Assembly (NCBI GenBank): GCA_942492715.1
Contig: CALOFW010000027.1
Location: forward strand, 62,001 to 126,000
From: Sva-07 sp942492715
GTDB taxonomy: Bacteria; Actinomycetota; Acidimicrobiia; Acidimicrobiales; Ilumatobacteraceae
Length of the DNA stretch: 64,000 bases
Reading direction: 5' to 3'
The first letter of the stretch is position 1; the number at the start of each line of letters is the position of its first letter. The position numbers were made by a program, and so were the translations under genes. Under the pieces are notes generated by a model. The model had not been told where the DNA came from and did no database searches. It was given only the letters and a program-made list of their open reading frames with translations. Below are positions 25,413-34,673 of the stretch, piece after piece.

Positions 25413-27422
25413 ATGGCCATCATCGAACGACCGACCGAAACTCCGGCGCTGGCCGGCTCCGGCGCGGCTGTCGTCACGCCGTCGTCGTCGTACGGCTACT
25501 TCCGCCGCCCGGTGCAGACCACCGGCTGGCGGTCGTGGGCGTTCACCGTCGACCACAAGAAGATCGGCATCATGTACGGCGTCGTCGCCATGGTGTTCTT
25601 CTTCATCGGCGGTTTCGAGGCGCTCCTGATCCGTGCGCAGCTCGCGCAGGCCGACGGAACGATCCTCTCGGCCGACAAGTACAACCAGATGTTCACGATG
25701 CACGCCACGACAATGGTGTTCCTGTTCGTGATGCCGATGGCATCGGCGTTCGCCAACTACATGATGCCCCTGCAGATCGGCGCCCGTGACGTCGCGTTCC
25801 CCCGCCTCAATGCGCTCAGCCTCTGGCTGTTCGTGTTCGGCGGCATCTTCATCAACACCTCGTGGATCCTCGGTGGCGCCGCCGACGGTGGCTGGTTCAT
25901 GTACGCACCGAACAGCTCGGTGCCGTTCTCGCCCACCAACGGGGTCGACTTCTGGGTGCTCGGCCTGCTGATCACCGGCGTCGCCTCGCAGGTCGGTGCG
26001 ATCAACCTGATCGTCACCGCGCTCAACATGCGCGCTCCCGGCATGAACCTCATGCGGATGCCGATCTTCACGTGGATGGCGCTCGTGGTGCAGTTCCTGC
26101 TGCTGTTCGCCATCCCGGTCATCACCGTGGCGTTGTTCCTCCTGATGTTCCAGCGGAACTTCGGTGCCACCTTCTTCTCGGTCGAGGCCGGAGCCGACCC
26201 GCTCCTGTGGCAGCACCTCTTCTGGCTGTTCGGCCATCCCGAGGTGTACATCCTCGTCCTCCCCGCCTTCGGCATCATCTCCGAGGTGCTGCCCACGTTC
26301 TCCCGCAAGCCGCTGTTCGGCTACCCGTTCGTGGTGTTCTCGGGTGCCGCGATCGGCTTCGTCGGCTTCGGTGTGTGGGCCCACCACATGTTCGCAGCGG
26401 GCCTCGGCCCGATCTCGGTCGCCGTGTTCTCGGTGGCGACGATGGCCATCGCCGTGCCGACCGGCGTCAAGATCATCAACTGGACCATGACCATGTGGGG
26501 CGGCAAGCTGTGGTTCACCACGGCGATGCTGTTCGCCGTCGGCCTGATCGTGCAGTTCACGATCGGTGGCCTGTCCGGCGTCACCCACGCCGTGGCCCCG
26601 TCCGACACGCAGCAGACCGACACCTACTACATCGTCGCCCACTTCCACTACGTGATCTTCGGTGGCGCGGTGCTGGGCCTCTTCGCCGGCATCTACTACT
26701 GGTGGCCGAAGGTGTTCGGCAAGATGCTGAGCGAACGGTGGGGTCGCTGGAACTTCTGGTTCATGATCATCGGAATGAACCTCACGTTCGGACCGATGCA
26801 CATCCTCGGTCTGCAGGGCCAGCCCCGGCGTATGTACATCTGGACCGAGGCTCGCGCCGGTGAAGGCTATTTCGACCTCGCGTTCTGGAACCTCGTCTCC
26901 TCGATCGGCTCGGTGGTGCTCGCCATCGGCGCCCTGTTCTTCATCATCAACGTCTGGGTCAGCCGGAAGCACCCGCCCTGTCCCCCCGACCCGTGGGACG
27001 CCCGCAGCCTCGAGTGGATCACCACGAGCCCGCCGAAGGAACACAACTTCGACCGGATCCCGACCGTCCACACCCTCGACGAGTTCTTCCACCGCAAGTA
27101 CGAAGACGTCGGCGAGGGCGACCAGCACGACTACAAGCAGGTGGCCACCGGCGAAGAGGTCATCGAACTGGAGGAGAAGTACGCCGAGGCGCACATCCAC
27201 CTGCCGTCGCCGTCGTACTGGCCGCTCATCCTGGCGCTGTCGTTCCCGGTGCTCGCGTACGGCGTGATCTACAGCACGCTGCTGATCGTCGCCGGTGCCG
27301 CCATTGCCGTGCTCGCACTGTTCGGTTGGGCGCTCGAACCCCCGACCGCCGACGACTCCGACTTCGACCCGCCCCCGCCGGGCGACGACGAACCGAGCAA
27401 GGAGCTGGCCGTCAGTGTCTGA
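25413..27422 (+). CDS. ctaD: Cytochrome c oxidase subunit I
   Basis: Catalytic subunit of the aa3/caa3 proton-pumping oxidase. The 669-residue protein keeps every ligand: heme a His97 (FTMHATTM), CuB His275 with cross-link Tyr279 (FGHPEVYIL), His324-His325 (AHHMF), heme a3 His410 or His412 region (HFHY). About 12 core helices are followed by a conserved DPW-x(5)-EW segment and a C-terminal extension with two more helices (YWPLILALSFPVLAYGVIY) and a Pro/Asp-rich tail. It comes 17 bases after subunit II and overlaps the GTG of subunit III by 8 bases. It serves here as the reference for the ligand-less paralog at 20.7-22.4 kb. Confidence 0.97.
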   Translation: MAIIERPTETPALAGSGAAVVTPSSSYGYFRRPVQTTGWRSWAFTVDHKKIGIMYGVVAMVFFFIGGFEALLIRAQLAQADGTILSADKYNQMFTMHATTMVFLFVMPMASAFANYMMPLQIGARDVAFPRLNALSLWLFVFGGIFINTSWILGGAADGGWFMYAPNSSVPFSPTNGVDFWVLGLLITGVASQVGAINLIVTALNMRAPGMNLMRMPIFTWMALVVQFLLLFAIPVITVALFLLMFQRNFGATFFSVEAGADPLLWQHLFWLFGHPEVYILVLPAFGIISEVLPTFSRKPLFGYPFVVFSGAAIGFVGFGVWAHHMFAAGLGPISVAVFSVATMAIAVPTGVKIINWTMTMWGGKLWFTTAMLFAVGLIVQFTIGGLSGVTHAVAPSDTQQTDTYYIVAHFHYVIFGGAVLGLFAGIYYWWPKVFGKMLSERWGRWNFWFMIIGMNLTFGPMHILGLQGQPRRMYIWTEARAGEGYFDLAFWNLVSSIGSVVLAIGALFFIINVWVSRKHPPCPPDPWDARSLEWITTSPPKEHNFDRIPTVHTLDEFFHRKYEDVGEGDQHDYKQVATGEEVIELEEKYAEAHIHLPSPSYWPLILALSFPVLAYGVIYSTLLIVAGAAIAVLALFGWALEPPTADDSDFDPPPPGDDEPSKELAVSV

Positions 27423-28068
27423 CGCAACGATCACCGAGACCGACGACGCCGTCGAGATCCCGCACGGGTACGACGACGGCAGCGACCACATCGGTCTGCC
27501 CCACCACACGTCCACGGGCCTGTCCAACACGAAGTTGGCGATGTGGCTGTTCCTGGGCTCGGAGTGCCTGCTGTTCGGTGGGCTGATCTCGACCTACATG
27601 CTCTACCGCAACCGGCAGGCCGACCAGCTGGGCCCCGACCAGCTGTGGGACATCCCGTTCACGTCGGCCACGAGCTTCGTGCTGCTGATGTCGTCGCTCA
27701 CGATGGTGATGTCGGTGTCGGCGGCCAAGCGCAAGGACGAACAGCGCACCAAGCTCTGGCTCACCGTCACCGCACTGCTCGGCGGCCTGTTCCTCGCCGG
27801 GCAGGTGTACGAGTTCACGGTGTTCTACCGCGAGGGCCTCGGCTACACCACCAGCTTGTTCTCCTCGAGCTTCTACACGCTCACCGGCTTCCACGGCGTC
27901 CACGTCGCCGTCGGCATCATCATGCTGTTGTCGCTCGTGGCGATGCTGGCCAGGGGCAAGCTGGTCGGCGACAAACACGAGACCGTCGAGATGATCGGCC
28001 TGTACTGGCACTTCGTCGACGTGGTCTGGATCGTCATCTTCACCCTCGTCTACCTGATTCCGGCCTGA
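27415..28068 (+). CDS. ctaE: Cytochrome c oxidase subunit III
   Basis: A 217-residue integral membrane subunit with the five-helix actinobacterial form. Signature segments are KLAMWLFLGSECLLFGGLI, FYTLTGFHGVHVAVGIIM and YWHFVDVVWIVIFTLVYL. GTG at 27415 overlaps the end of subunit I by 8 bases and gives a normal N terminus. Stabilises subunit I and its proton uptake. Confidence 0.95.
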   Translation: MSDATITETDDAVEIPHGYDDGSDHIGLPHHTSTGLSNTKLAMWLFLGSECLLFGGLISTYMLYRNRQADQLGPDQLWDIPFTSATSFVLLMSSLTMVMSVSAAKRKDEQRTKLWLTVTALLGGLFLAGQVYEFTVFYREGLGYTTSLFSSSFYTLTGFHGVHVAVGIIMLLSLVAMLARGKLVGDKHETVEMIGLYWHFVDVVWIVIFTLVYLIPA

Positions 28069-28071
28069 TCC

Positions 28072-28449
28072 ATGGACACTGACGCCACCATCACCGACAG
28101 CGGCCGCACGCCGACCACCGCGGACGACGCCCACGGCGAGCCGTCGGCGCACGCCGAGCCCGCGCAGCGCCACAAGGAACCGACCGACCGCCAGTACATC
28201 TTCATCGCGCTCTTCCTCGCGGTGCTGACGGCGATCGAGATCGCGGCCACCGAAGTCGGACCCGACGGACCGCTGCTGATCGTCTCACTGCTCGTCCTGA
28301 TGGCGGTCAAGTTCCTGTTCGTCATCCTGTTCTTCATGCATCTGCGCTTCGACAGCCGTCTGTTCAGCCTGGTCTTCTACATCGGGCTCGGGTTCGCGAT
28401 CGGGCTGTACGGCGTGGTGCTCGCCACCTTCCACTTCTTCGTCAGCTAG
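28072..28449 (+). CDS. Cytochrome c oxidase subunit IV-type small membrane protein
   Basis: A 125-residue protein with a His/Pro-rich hydrophilic first 40 residues and three hydrophobic helices (YIFIALFLAVLTAIEIAA; LLIVSLLVLMAVKFLFVILFFMHLRF; LGFAIGLYGVVLATFHFF). The KFLFVILFFMHL run is the hallmark of the prokaryotic subunit IV (CyoD/CtaF-like) family. Position directly after subunit III (3 bases) supports it. Confidence 0.85.
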   Translation: MDTDATITDSGRTPTTADDAHGEPSAHAEPAQRHKEPTDRQYIFIALFLAVLTAIEIAATEVGPDGPLLIVSLLVLMAVKFLFVILFFMHLRFDSRLFSLVFYIGLGFAIGLYGVVLATFHFFVS

Positions 28450-28470
28450 TCGTCGAAAGGGCGCACCCCC

Positions 28471-29412
28471 ATGCTCGCCCAACTCCCCAGCCTGGACCCT
28501 TGGCGGTACCAGTTCCACCCCGAGGTCTGGATCCTCGTCGCCTTCCTGACCGGCGCGTACATCTACATGGTGCGCGTGATCGGCCCGAAGGCAGTGCCCG
28601 CCGGGCAGCCCGCCGTGTCGAGGTTCAACATCGGCTGCTTCATCGGCGCGATGGTGATGCTCTGGGTCGCCAGCGACTGGCCGATCCACGACATCGGCGA
28701 GGAGTACCTGTACTCGGCGCACATGCTCCAGCACATGATGCTGAGCTACTTCCTGCCGCCGCTCGTGCTGATGGCCACACCCGAGTGGCTGTTGCGGGTG
28801 CTCGTCGGCAACGGACGCTTCTACCGCGTCGTCGTGTTCTTCACGAAGCCGGTGATCGCCGCCGTGCTGTTCAACGCCGTCGTGATCATCACGCACATCC
28901 CCCAGGTGGTCAGCGCATCGGTCGACAACGGGCCACTGCACTACTCGTTGCACTTCGCGGTGGTGCTCTTCTCGCTGTTGATGTGGATGCCGGTCGTCGG
29001 ACCGTTCCCCGAGCTGCAGATGACCCCGCTCGGCAAGTGCATCTACCTGTTCCTGCAATCGCTCGTCCCGACGATTCCCGCTGCCTGGCTGACGTTCGCC
29101 GACGACGCCGTGTACCGCACCTACGACCAGCCGGTGCGGGTGTGGGGAATGTCGGTCGCCACCGACCAGCAACTGGCGGGTGCGATCATGAAGACCGGTG
29201 GTGGGATCTTCCTGTGGGCCGTGATCATCTACATCTTCTTCAAGAAGTTCGCATCGGGCTTCGAGTACGGCAACACCTACCGGCGGCCGCGACCGATTCC
29301 CGATGCCGAGTTGACCGGCGACCACGCCGTCGACGGCGAGTCGCCGCTCACGACGGCCGACGTCGAGCGCGAGTTCGCCAAGGCACGGTCCGCGGGCGAC
29401 ATCACCGACTGA
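28471..29412 (+). CDS. ctaG: Cytochrome c oxidase assembly protein CtaG (caa3_CtaG type)
   Basis: A 313-residue protein with about seven membrane helices, of the caa3-type CtaG family involved in CuB insertion or oxidase assembly. Visible family features are the HMLQHMMLSYFLPPLVLMATP segment, PLHYSLHFAVVLFS, and the helical end before YRRPRPIPDAEL. His and Met residues within helices are candidate copper ligands. Last gene of the oxidase operon, 21 bases after subunit IV. Confidence 0.88.
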   Translation: MLAQLPSLDPWRYQFHPEVWILVAFLTGAYIYMVRVIGPKAVPAGQPAVSRFNIGCFIGAMVMLWVASDWPIHDIGEEYLYSAHMLQHMMLSYFLPPLVLMATPEWLLRVLVGNGRFYRVVVFFTKPVIAAVLFNAVVIITHIPQVVSASVDNGPLHYSLHFAVVLFSLLMWMPVVGPFPELQMTPLGKCIYLFLQSLVPTIPAAWLTFADDAVYRTYDQPVRVWGMSVATDQQLAGAIMKTGGGIFLWAVIIYIFFKKFASGFEYGNTYRRPRPIPDAELTGDHAVDGESPLTTADVEREFAKARSAGDITD

Positions 29413-29478
29413 CCGTCCTGCAACGACGGCGCCCCACCGGTCGGTGGAACCGCTCGGGTCGTGCGGACGGTCGAGCAC

Positions 29479-29484
29479 TAGCCT
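29479..29484 (+). promoter_or_regulatory. Predicted -10 element for leaderless serS
   Basis: TAGCCT followed by exactly 7 bases and then the GTG start at 29492, which would place the transcription start on the start codon. The same TAGCCT-N7-GTG arrangement precedes the TlpA-like and nadE genes. Confidence 0.5.
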
Positions 29485-29491
29485 CGTCGGT

Positions 29492-30802
29492 GTGATCGAT
29501 CAGCGATTGTTGCGAACCGACCTCGAGGGCGTCAAGGCGTCGCTGGGCCGGCGCGGCACTCCCGGACTGCTCGACGAGGTCGACGAAGCCCACCGGCTCG
29601 ATCGTGAACTCCTCGACATCACCGCCCGGCGCGACACGATCCGGGCCCGCGTGAACGAGATCTCCAAGGAGGTCGGTCAGCTCCGCCGCGACGGGGACGT
29701 CCCCGGTGCCGAAGCGCTCCAGGCCGAGAGCCGGGCGCTCGGTGACGACGAGCGAGCGCTCGCCGCCCGCCACGATCAGCTGTCGGCCAAACTGCGCCAC
29801 CTGCTGCTCGGCATCCCCAACCTGCCACACCCCGACGCACCCGACGGGGCCGGCGACACCGACAATCCGGTGGTCACGGGGCCCTGCGGACCGCTCGATC
29901 CCGACACCGCGCCGCACGGTGTCGCGCACTGGGAGACCGGCACCGCCCTCGGCATCCTGGACAACGAGCGCGCCGTCAAGATCTCGGGCGCGATGTTCAC
30001 GATGCAGCGAGGCGCGGGCGCAACGCTCGTGCGGGCGCTGTGCCAGTACGGCCTCGACCTGAACGCCGATGTCCACGAGGAGATCCGGCCACCGTCGCTC
30101 GTCACCTCGGCCACGCTCACCGCCACCGGCCAGCTCCCGAAGTTCGCCGACGACGCGTACGCCATCGAGCGTGACGATCTCTGGTGCATCCCGACCGCCG
30201 AGGTGCCGCTCACCTCGATCTACGCGGACGAGACGCTCGACGACACCCAGTTGCCGATCCGCATGATGGCCTACAGCGCGTCCTACCGACGCGAGGCCGG
30301 ATCGGCGGGCCGCGACACGAGGGGCATGTTGCGCGCACACGAGTTCGACAAGGTCGAGATCCTCGCGCTGGCCACTCCGGAGCAGGCGCCGGCGCTCCTC
30401 GACGACATGGTGGGTCGAGCCGAGCGTGCGATCGCCGGGCTCGGCCTCACCTACCGGATCATCGAGATCTGCACCGGCGACATGGGGCAGAGCCACCACC
30501 GCAGCTTCGATGTCGAGGTGTACGCCCCCGGCGTCGAGAACTGGCTGGAGGTGTCGTCGATCAGCTGGTTCAGTGACTACCAGGCTCGGCGGGCGAACAT
30601 CCGGTTCCGTCGCCACGACGAGCAGGGCAAGGTGCTCAAGGGCACTGAGTTCGTCCACACGCTCAACGGTTCCGCCCTCGCGGTTCCGAGGGTGTGGGCG
30701 GCGATCGTCGAGACGTACCGCAACGACGACGGATCGGTCACCGTCCCCGAGGCACTGCGCCCCTACATGCGTGGCATCGAGCGGATCGAGGCCGGGTCGT
30801 GA
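29492..30802 (+). CDS. serS: Seryl-tRNA synthetase
   Basis: Class II aminoacyl-tRNA synthetase charging tRNA-Ser. The 436-residue protein has the N-terminal coiled-coil tRNA-binding arm (about residues 25-110), motif 2 (SYRREAGSAGRDTRGMLRAHEF) and motif 3 (NGSALAVPRVWAAIVE). In a selenocysteine-using cell this enzyme also charges tRNA-Sec, which matters for the UGA-containing gene at 7.7-8.3 kb. GTG at 29492 is chosen over the upstream ATG at 29444 because it matches the family N terminus (IDQRLLRTD) and the -10 spacing. Confidence 0.96.
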   Translation: MIDQRLLRTDLEGVKASLGRRGTPGLLDEVDEAHRLDRELLDITARRDTIRARVNEISKEVGQLRRDGDVPGAEALQAESRALGDDERALAARHDQLSAKLRHLLLGIPNLPHPDAPDGAGDTDNPVVTGPCGPLDPDTAPHGVAHWETGTALGILDNERAVKISGAMFTMQRGAGATLVRALCQYGLDLNADVHEEIRPPSLVTSATLTATGQLPKFADDAYAIERDDLWCIPTAEVPLTSIYADETLDDTQLPIRMMAYSASYRREAGSAGRDTRGMLRAHEFDKVEILALATPEQAPALLDDMVGRAERAIAGLGLTYRIIEICTGDMGQSHHRSFDVEVYAPGVENWLEVSSISWFSDYQARRANIRFRRHDEQGKVLKGTEFVHTLNGSALAVPRVWAAIVETYRNDDGSVTVPEALRPYMRGIERIEAGS

Positions 30803-31464
30803 CCGACTGGGCCGCACCCGATCGCCGGGCCGAGCTCTGGGGGCGGCGCGTCCAGTACGAGACCGACGGCCTCGATCTGGCCGGCATCGACCCCGACCCG
30901 GTCGCGCAATGGGATCGCTGGCACCAGGACGCCCTCGAAGGCGGGGTCGCAGAGCCGAACGCGATGACCGTGGCGACGGTCGACGCCGACGGTGTGCCCG
31001 ACGCCCGCATCGTGCTGGTCCGCCAGGCCGACGAACACGGCCTCGTCTTCTACACGAACTACGAGGGGACCAAGAGCCGGCAGCTCGACCGGGCGCCCGT
31101 GGCGGCAGCGGTGTTCTCGTGGCTCGACCTGCACCGACAGGTCCGCGTGCGTGCTCACGTCGAGCGGGTGAGCGAGGCCGAGAGCGACGCGTACTTCGCG
31201 TCACGTCCACGCGGGTCGCAGCTCGGCGCCTGGGCGTCGCCCCAGAGCGAGGTGATCGCTGATCGTTCCGAACTCGAGGCCCGGGTGATCGGCTTCGACG
31301 AGCAGTTCGCCGACCGTGACGTCCCCCGTCCGCCGCACTGGGGCGGCTGGCGGCTGATCCCGTTCGAATGGGAGTTCTGGCAGGGTCGCCCGAGCCGCCT
31401 CCACGACCGGCTGCACTATCGCCGCACCGACTCCGACTGGGCCATCACCCGCCTCGCCCCCTGA
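30799..31464 (+). CDS. pdxH: Pyridoxamine 5'-phosphate oxidase
   Basis: FMN-dependent oxidase making pyridoxal phosphate from pyridoxine or pyridoxamine phosphate. The 221-residue protein shows EPNAMTVATVDADGVPDARIVL, FYTNYEGTKSRQL, the RPRGSQLGAWASPQS motif and the C-terminal FWQGRPSRLHDRLHY with the Arg-x-His substrate residues. GTG at 30799 overlaps serS by 4 bases, so it is coupled to it. PLP is used by the decarboxylase at 51.6 kb among others. Confidence 0.95.
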   Translation: MTDWAAPDRRAELWGRRVQYETDGLDLAGIDPDPVAQWDRWHQDALEGGVAEPNAMTVATVDADGVPDARIVLVRQADEHGLVFYTNYEGTKSRQLDRAPVAAAVFSWLDLHRQVRVRAHVERVSEAESDAYFASRPRGSQLGAWASPQSEVIADRSELEARVIGFDEQFADRDVPRPPHWGGWRLIPFEWEFWQGRPSRLHDRLHYRRTDSDWAITRLAP

Positions 31465-31465
31465 C

Positions 31466-31520
31466 CATCACGCCTGGGGTCATCACGCCTGGGGTCATCA
31501 CGCCCTGTGGTCAGACCCGG
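31466..31520. repeat. 15-base tandem repeat grading into a degenerate GGGTCAGACCC palindrome (copy 2)
   Basis: CATCACGCCTGGGGT occurs at 31466-31480 and again at 31481-31495, followed by a degenerate third unit (31496-31511) that runs into GGTCAGACCCGGG. This lies directly after the pdxH stop and before the response regulator; the core resembles the palindromes at 8.4, 43.0 and 51.5 kb. Confidence 0.65.
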
Positions 31521-31612
31521 GACGTGACAGCACGGACGGTGGGTGCGAGCCAATCGGAAAACGCCAGGTCACGGGAGTTGAATGCCGACCCCTCACCGGC
31601 GAGGCTGTGCGC

Positions 31613-32302
31613 ATGACCGTGACGAGGGTGCTGGTGGTCGACGACGAACCGACCGTGCGTGAGGTGGTGGCCGGCTACCTGCGGCGCGACGGCCACGAGG
31701 TGTCGGAGGCAGCCGACGGCACGACGGCGCTCGAACTCGTCGATCGCGACCATCCCGACCTCATCGTGCTCGACATGATGCTCCCCGGGGTCAACGGCCT
31801 CGACGTGTTGCGACGGGTGCGCACCACCAGTGACGTCCCCGTGATCATGCTGACCGCGCGGTCGGAGGAATCCGACCGGGTGGCGGGCCTCGAGCTCGGC
31901 GCCGACGACTACGTCGTCAAGCCGTTCTCGCCCCGCGAGTTGGCGGCACGCGTCAATGGCGTGCTTCGCCGGACGAGCGGTCGCCAGGCCGCCGCGCCGG
32001 GACCGATCGTGTTCGGCGAACTCACGATCGAACCGCTGAGCCGTCAGGTCACGCTCGAAGGCCGCAACGTCGAGATGACCCCGAAGGAGTTCGACGTGCT
32101 CGCCTTCCTCGCGTCGTCGCCCCGACAGGTGTTCTCGCGTGCGCAGCTCCTCGAGTCGGTGTGGCAATCGTCGCCCGAGTGGCAGGACCCTGCAACCGTC
32201 ACCGTCCACGTGCGTCGGATCCGCAACAAGATCGAAGCCGACCCCGAGACGCCACGCTGGATCACCACCGTGTGGGGTGTCGGCTACCGGTTCGAGCCGT
32301 GA
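31613..32302 (+). CDS. OmpR/PhoB-family response regulator
   Basis: A 229-residue two-component regulator. Receiver domain (residues 1-120): VVDDEPT acidic pocket, LIVLDMMLPGVNGLDVL with the phospho-acceptor Asp, MLTARSEE and VKPFSPRELAARV with the conserved Lys. C-terminal winged helix (MTPKEFDVLAFLASSP, VTVHVRRIRNKIE, WGVGYRFEP). ATG at 31613; a GTG two codons earlier is possible. Its stop overlaps the sensor kinase start by 4 bases. Target genes unknown. Confidence 0.93.
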   Translation: MTVTRVLVVDDEPTVREVVAGYLRRDGHEVSEAADGTTALELVDRDHPDLIVLDMMLPGVNGLDVLRRVRTTSDVPVIMLTARSEESDRVAGLELGADDYVVKPFSPRELAARVNGVLRRTSGRQAAAPGPIVFGELTIEPLSRQVTLEGRNVEMTPKEFDVLAFLASSPRQVFSRAQLLESVWQSSPEWQDPATVTVHVRRIRNKIEADPETPRWITTVWGVGYRFEP

Positions 32303-33324
32303 CACCCGATCGACCGGGTCCTCCGCGCGGCATGAACCGGCTCGGCCGCAAGTTCCTCGTCGCCACGCTCGCCGTCCTCGGCGTGGCGGTGCTGATGATC
32401 GCCATCGCCGCGCAGACGATGTTCATCAACGACCACGATCTGCGCCTGCTCATGTGGGCGCTCGTACCCGCCGTGCTGGGAGCTGCGCTCGTCGCGGTGG
32501 CGATGGCCCGCCCGGTGGCTCGTGACGCCACTCGAATCTGCGACGCGGCGATGCGGGTGGCCGACGGCGACCTGTCGGCGCGCACCGGTGTGACCCGGCG
32601 CGACGAACTCGGTGAAGCAGCGGCGATGTTCGATCTGATGGTCGACCGACTCGAGGCCGTCGAGCAGGAGCGATCGCTGATGCTGTCGTCGATCTCCCAC
32701 GATCTCCGGACGCCTCTCACTGCGTTGCGAGCCTCGGTGGAGGCGATCCGCGACGGCGTCGCGGACGACCCGGACATGTACCTGAGCGGCATGGAGCGCC
32801 AGGTCCGAGCACTGTCGGCGCTCGTCGACGACCTGCACCTGCACAGCCGTCTGGTGAGCGGCACGATCGAGCTCCAACGCATACGCCTCGACCTGCGCGA
32901 ACTCGCCGACGAGGCGATGGAGACACTCCGTCCGATCGCCGAGGTCCGCAACGTCGCGCTCCTGCTCGAGGCCCGGCACCGAGTGCTCGTCGAGGCCGAC
33001 GGCTCGCAACTCGCCCGCGTGATCCGCAACCTCCTGGAGAACGCGATCCGTCACGCTCCCGACGACTCGGTCGTGCTGGTGCAGATCGAGGAGCAGGATC
33101 ACGTGGCGACGATGCGCGTCGTCGACGAAGGCCCGGGCTTCCCGACCGAGTTCCGCGACCGGGCCTTCGAGCCGTTCACCCGAGCCGACCCGGCACGCGA
33201 CACGCGAACCGGAACGGCGGGGCTCGGACTGTCGATCGCCCGCGGCATCGTCACCGCTCACGGTGGGTCGATCGGTGTGGGTGACGGCCCTGGTGGCGTC
33301 GTGGAGATCGCGCTGCCGGTGTGA
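32299..33324 (+). CDS. Sensor histidine kinase (HAMP, HisKA, HATPase)
   Basis: A 341-residue kinase partner of the preceding regulator. It has two closely spaced N-terminal membrane helices (KFLVATLAVLGVAVLMIAI; MWALVPAVLGAALVAVAM) with only a tiny external loop, so it probably senses membrane state or an intramembrane cue. Then a HAMP linker, H box SSISHDLRTPLTAL, N box NLLENAIRHA, and G boxes DEGPGF and GTAGLGLSIARGIV. GTG at 32299 overlaps the regulator; an ATG at 32332 is the alternative start. Confidence 0.92.
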   Translation: MTPDRPGPPRGMNRLGRKFLVATLAVLGVAVLMIAIAAQTMFINDHDLRLLMWALVPAVLGAALVAVAMARPVARDATRICDAAMRVADGDLSARTGVTRRDELGEAAAMFDLMVDRLEAVEQERSLMLSSISHDLRTPLTALRASVEAIRDGVADDPDMYLSGMERQVRALSALVDDLHLHSRLVSGTIELQRIRLDLRELADEAMETLRPIAEVRNVALLLEARHRVLVEADGSQLARVIRNLLENAIRHAPDDSVVLVQIEEQDHVATMRVVDEGPGFPTEFRDRAFEPFTRADPARDTRTGTAGLGLSIARGIVTAHGGSIGVGDGPGGVVEIALPV

Positions 33325-33347
33325 CGGGCCCGAGTCGTCGGCTGCCC

Positions 33348-33959
33348 TCAGTCGTCGATCGGCCAGGAAGTCGCCGCGTCGACGAGCCCGTCGATCAATG
33401 CCTCGGTGTGCGGGGTGAGACCCGGGCCCTCCCAGTCCCACCAGAGCGGACTCGATCCACGGACCCGGGGCGGCAGCTCGATCTGGACCCCGCCGTTGCG
33501 CGGCAGATTGACCGGGTTGTGGCGGTGGAGGCCCCGCAGCGGCTGCGGGATCGCGTCGACATCGGTGACGACGTCGTAGGCGGGCAGGGTGCGGCGGAGC
33601 GCATCGCCGACGTGGTCGGCGAACCTCCGATTGCCTCCTCCGAGGAGCAGCGAGCCGAACAGACCGCGCCGCCCGTAGCCGTGCACCGTGATCACGATGT
33701 CGACGTGTTCGACGAATGCCGAGAGGTGTTCGGACTCGTGCGGGCGCACCTGGATCGACGGCAGGTGTTCGCGCATGCCATCGGGCTGGATCACCGCATA
33801 GAGGGAGGCCGCGGCACGTTCAGCAGCACGTGCCGCGATCACGTCGGTCATCGCCTCGAGGGCGCCACCGTGGTACGCCATGAAGCCGATCCGACTGCGC
33901 AGGTGCGCCACTTCCTCGACGCCGGGGGTGGCGAGCAGGGCGGCGAAGGCGGTCACCAC
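33348..33959 (-). CDS. Poly-gamma-glutamate hydrolase family protein
   Basis: A 203-residue protein resembling phage and bacterial zinc-dependent poly-gamma-glutamate hydrolases: FMAYHGGALEAMT (His and Glu for metal), VHGYGRRGLFGSLLLGGGNRRF, and HNPVNLPRNGGVQIELPPRVR with the C-terminal Glu. No signal peptide is visible, so it would act in the cytoplasm or be released otherwise. GTG start; divergent from orn with only 37 bases between starts. Substrate is inferred from family resemblance only. Confidence 0.7.
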   Translation of the reverse strand: MVTAFAALLATPGVEEVAHLRSRIGFMAYHGGALEAMTDVIAARAAERAAASLYAVIQPDGMREHLPSIQVRPHESEHLSAFVEHVDIVITVHGYGRRGLFGSLLLGGGNRRFADHVGDALRRTLPAYDVVTDVDAIPQPLRGLHRHNPVNLPRNGGVQIELPPRVRGSSPLWWDWEGPGLTPHTEALIDGLVDAATSWPIDD

Positions 33960-33983
33960 GCCATGATCGCAGCACTTGGGCTC

Positions 33984-33989
33984 TACAGT
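33984..33989 (+). promoter_or_regulatory. Predicted -10 element for leaderless orn
   Basis: TACAGT, then 7 bases, then the ATG at 33997. This spacing predicts initiation on the A of the start codon. Confidence 0.5.
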
Positions 33990-33996
33990 GACGTCG

Positions 33997-34581
33997 ATGT
34001 TGGCGTGGATGGACCTGGAGATGACCGGACTGGATCACACGTCCGATGTGATCGTGGAGATCGCGACGATCATCACCGACGACGATCTGCAGATCATCGC
34101 CGAGGGACCCGACCTGGTGATCCACCAGCCCGACGATGTGCTCGAACGCATGGACCCATTCGTGGTCGACATGCACACCAAGTCCGGCCTGCTCGAGCAG
34201 ATCCGCGCCTCGACCATCTCGCTCGAGGACGCCGGATCCGCGACCCTCGAGTTCATCAAGCTGCATGTCCCGGAACCGGCGAGCGTGCCGTTGTGTGGCA
34301 ACTCGATCGGTACCGACCGGCGGTTCCTCGCGGCCTACCTGCCCGAGATCGAGAACCACCTGCACTATCGCTCGATCGACGTGTCGAGCGTCAAGGAGCT
34401 CGTGAAGCGTTGGTATCCGTCGATCGACGCCGGCCGGCCGCGTGGCCAGGGCTCGCACCGTGCGCTCGACGACATCCGGGAGTCGATCCGCGAGATGGCG
34501 TACTACCGCGAGCACGTCTTCGTCGACCCCGCGGCGATCGTCGCCGAGTCGCCGGACACCTCGACCCCGCCGGCCGACTGA
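33997..34581 (+). CDS. orn: Oligoribonuclease
   Basis: DEDDh 3'-5' exoribonuclease that degrades nano-RNA dinucleotides to mononucleotides. The 194-residue protein has the DED motifs: WMDLEMTGLD (Exo I), CGNSIGTDRRFLAAYLPEIENHLHYRSIDVSS split over Exo II, and HRALDDIRESI (Exo III with catalytic His). ATG at 33997 fits the family N terminus; a start 7 codons upstream would be longer than usual. Confidence 0.95.
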   Translation: MLAWMDLEMTGLDHTSDVIVEIATIITDDDLQIIAEGPDLVIHQPDDVLERMDPFVVDMHTKSGLLEQIRASTISLEDAGSATLEFIKLHVPEPASVPLCGNSIGTDRRFLAAYLPEIENHLHYRSIDVSSVKELVKRWYPSIDAGRPRGQGSHRALDDIRESIREMAYYREHVFVDPAAIVAESPDTSTPPAD

Positions 34582-34673
34582 GCGCTCCCGACCTGACTCG
34601 GGACCATCGTCCCTGCCTCTCCTGATACCCCCGCGGGTACGGTTGAAGACACAAGCGGACATCGGAGGTCGTC

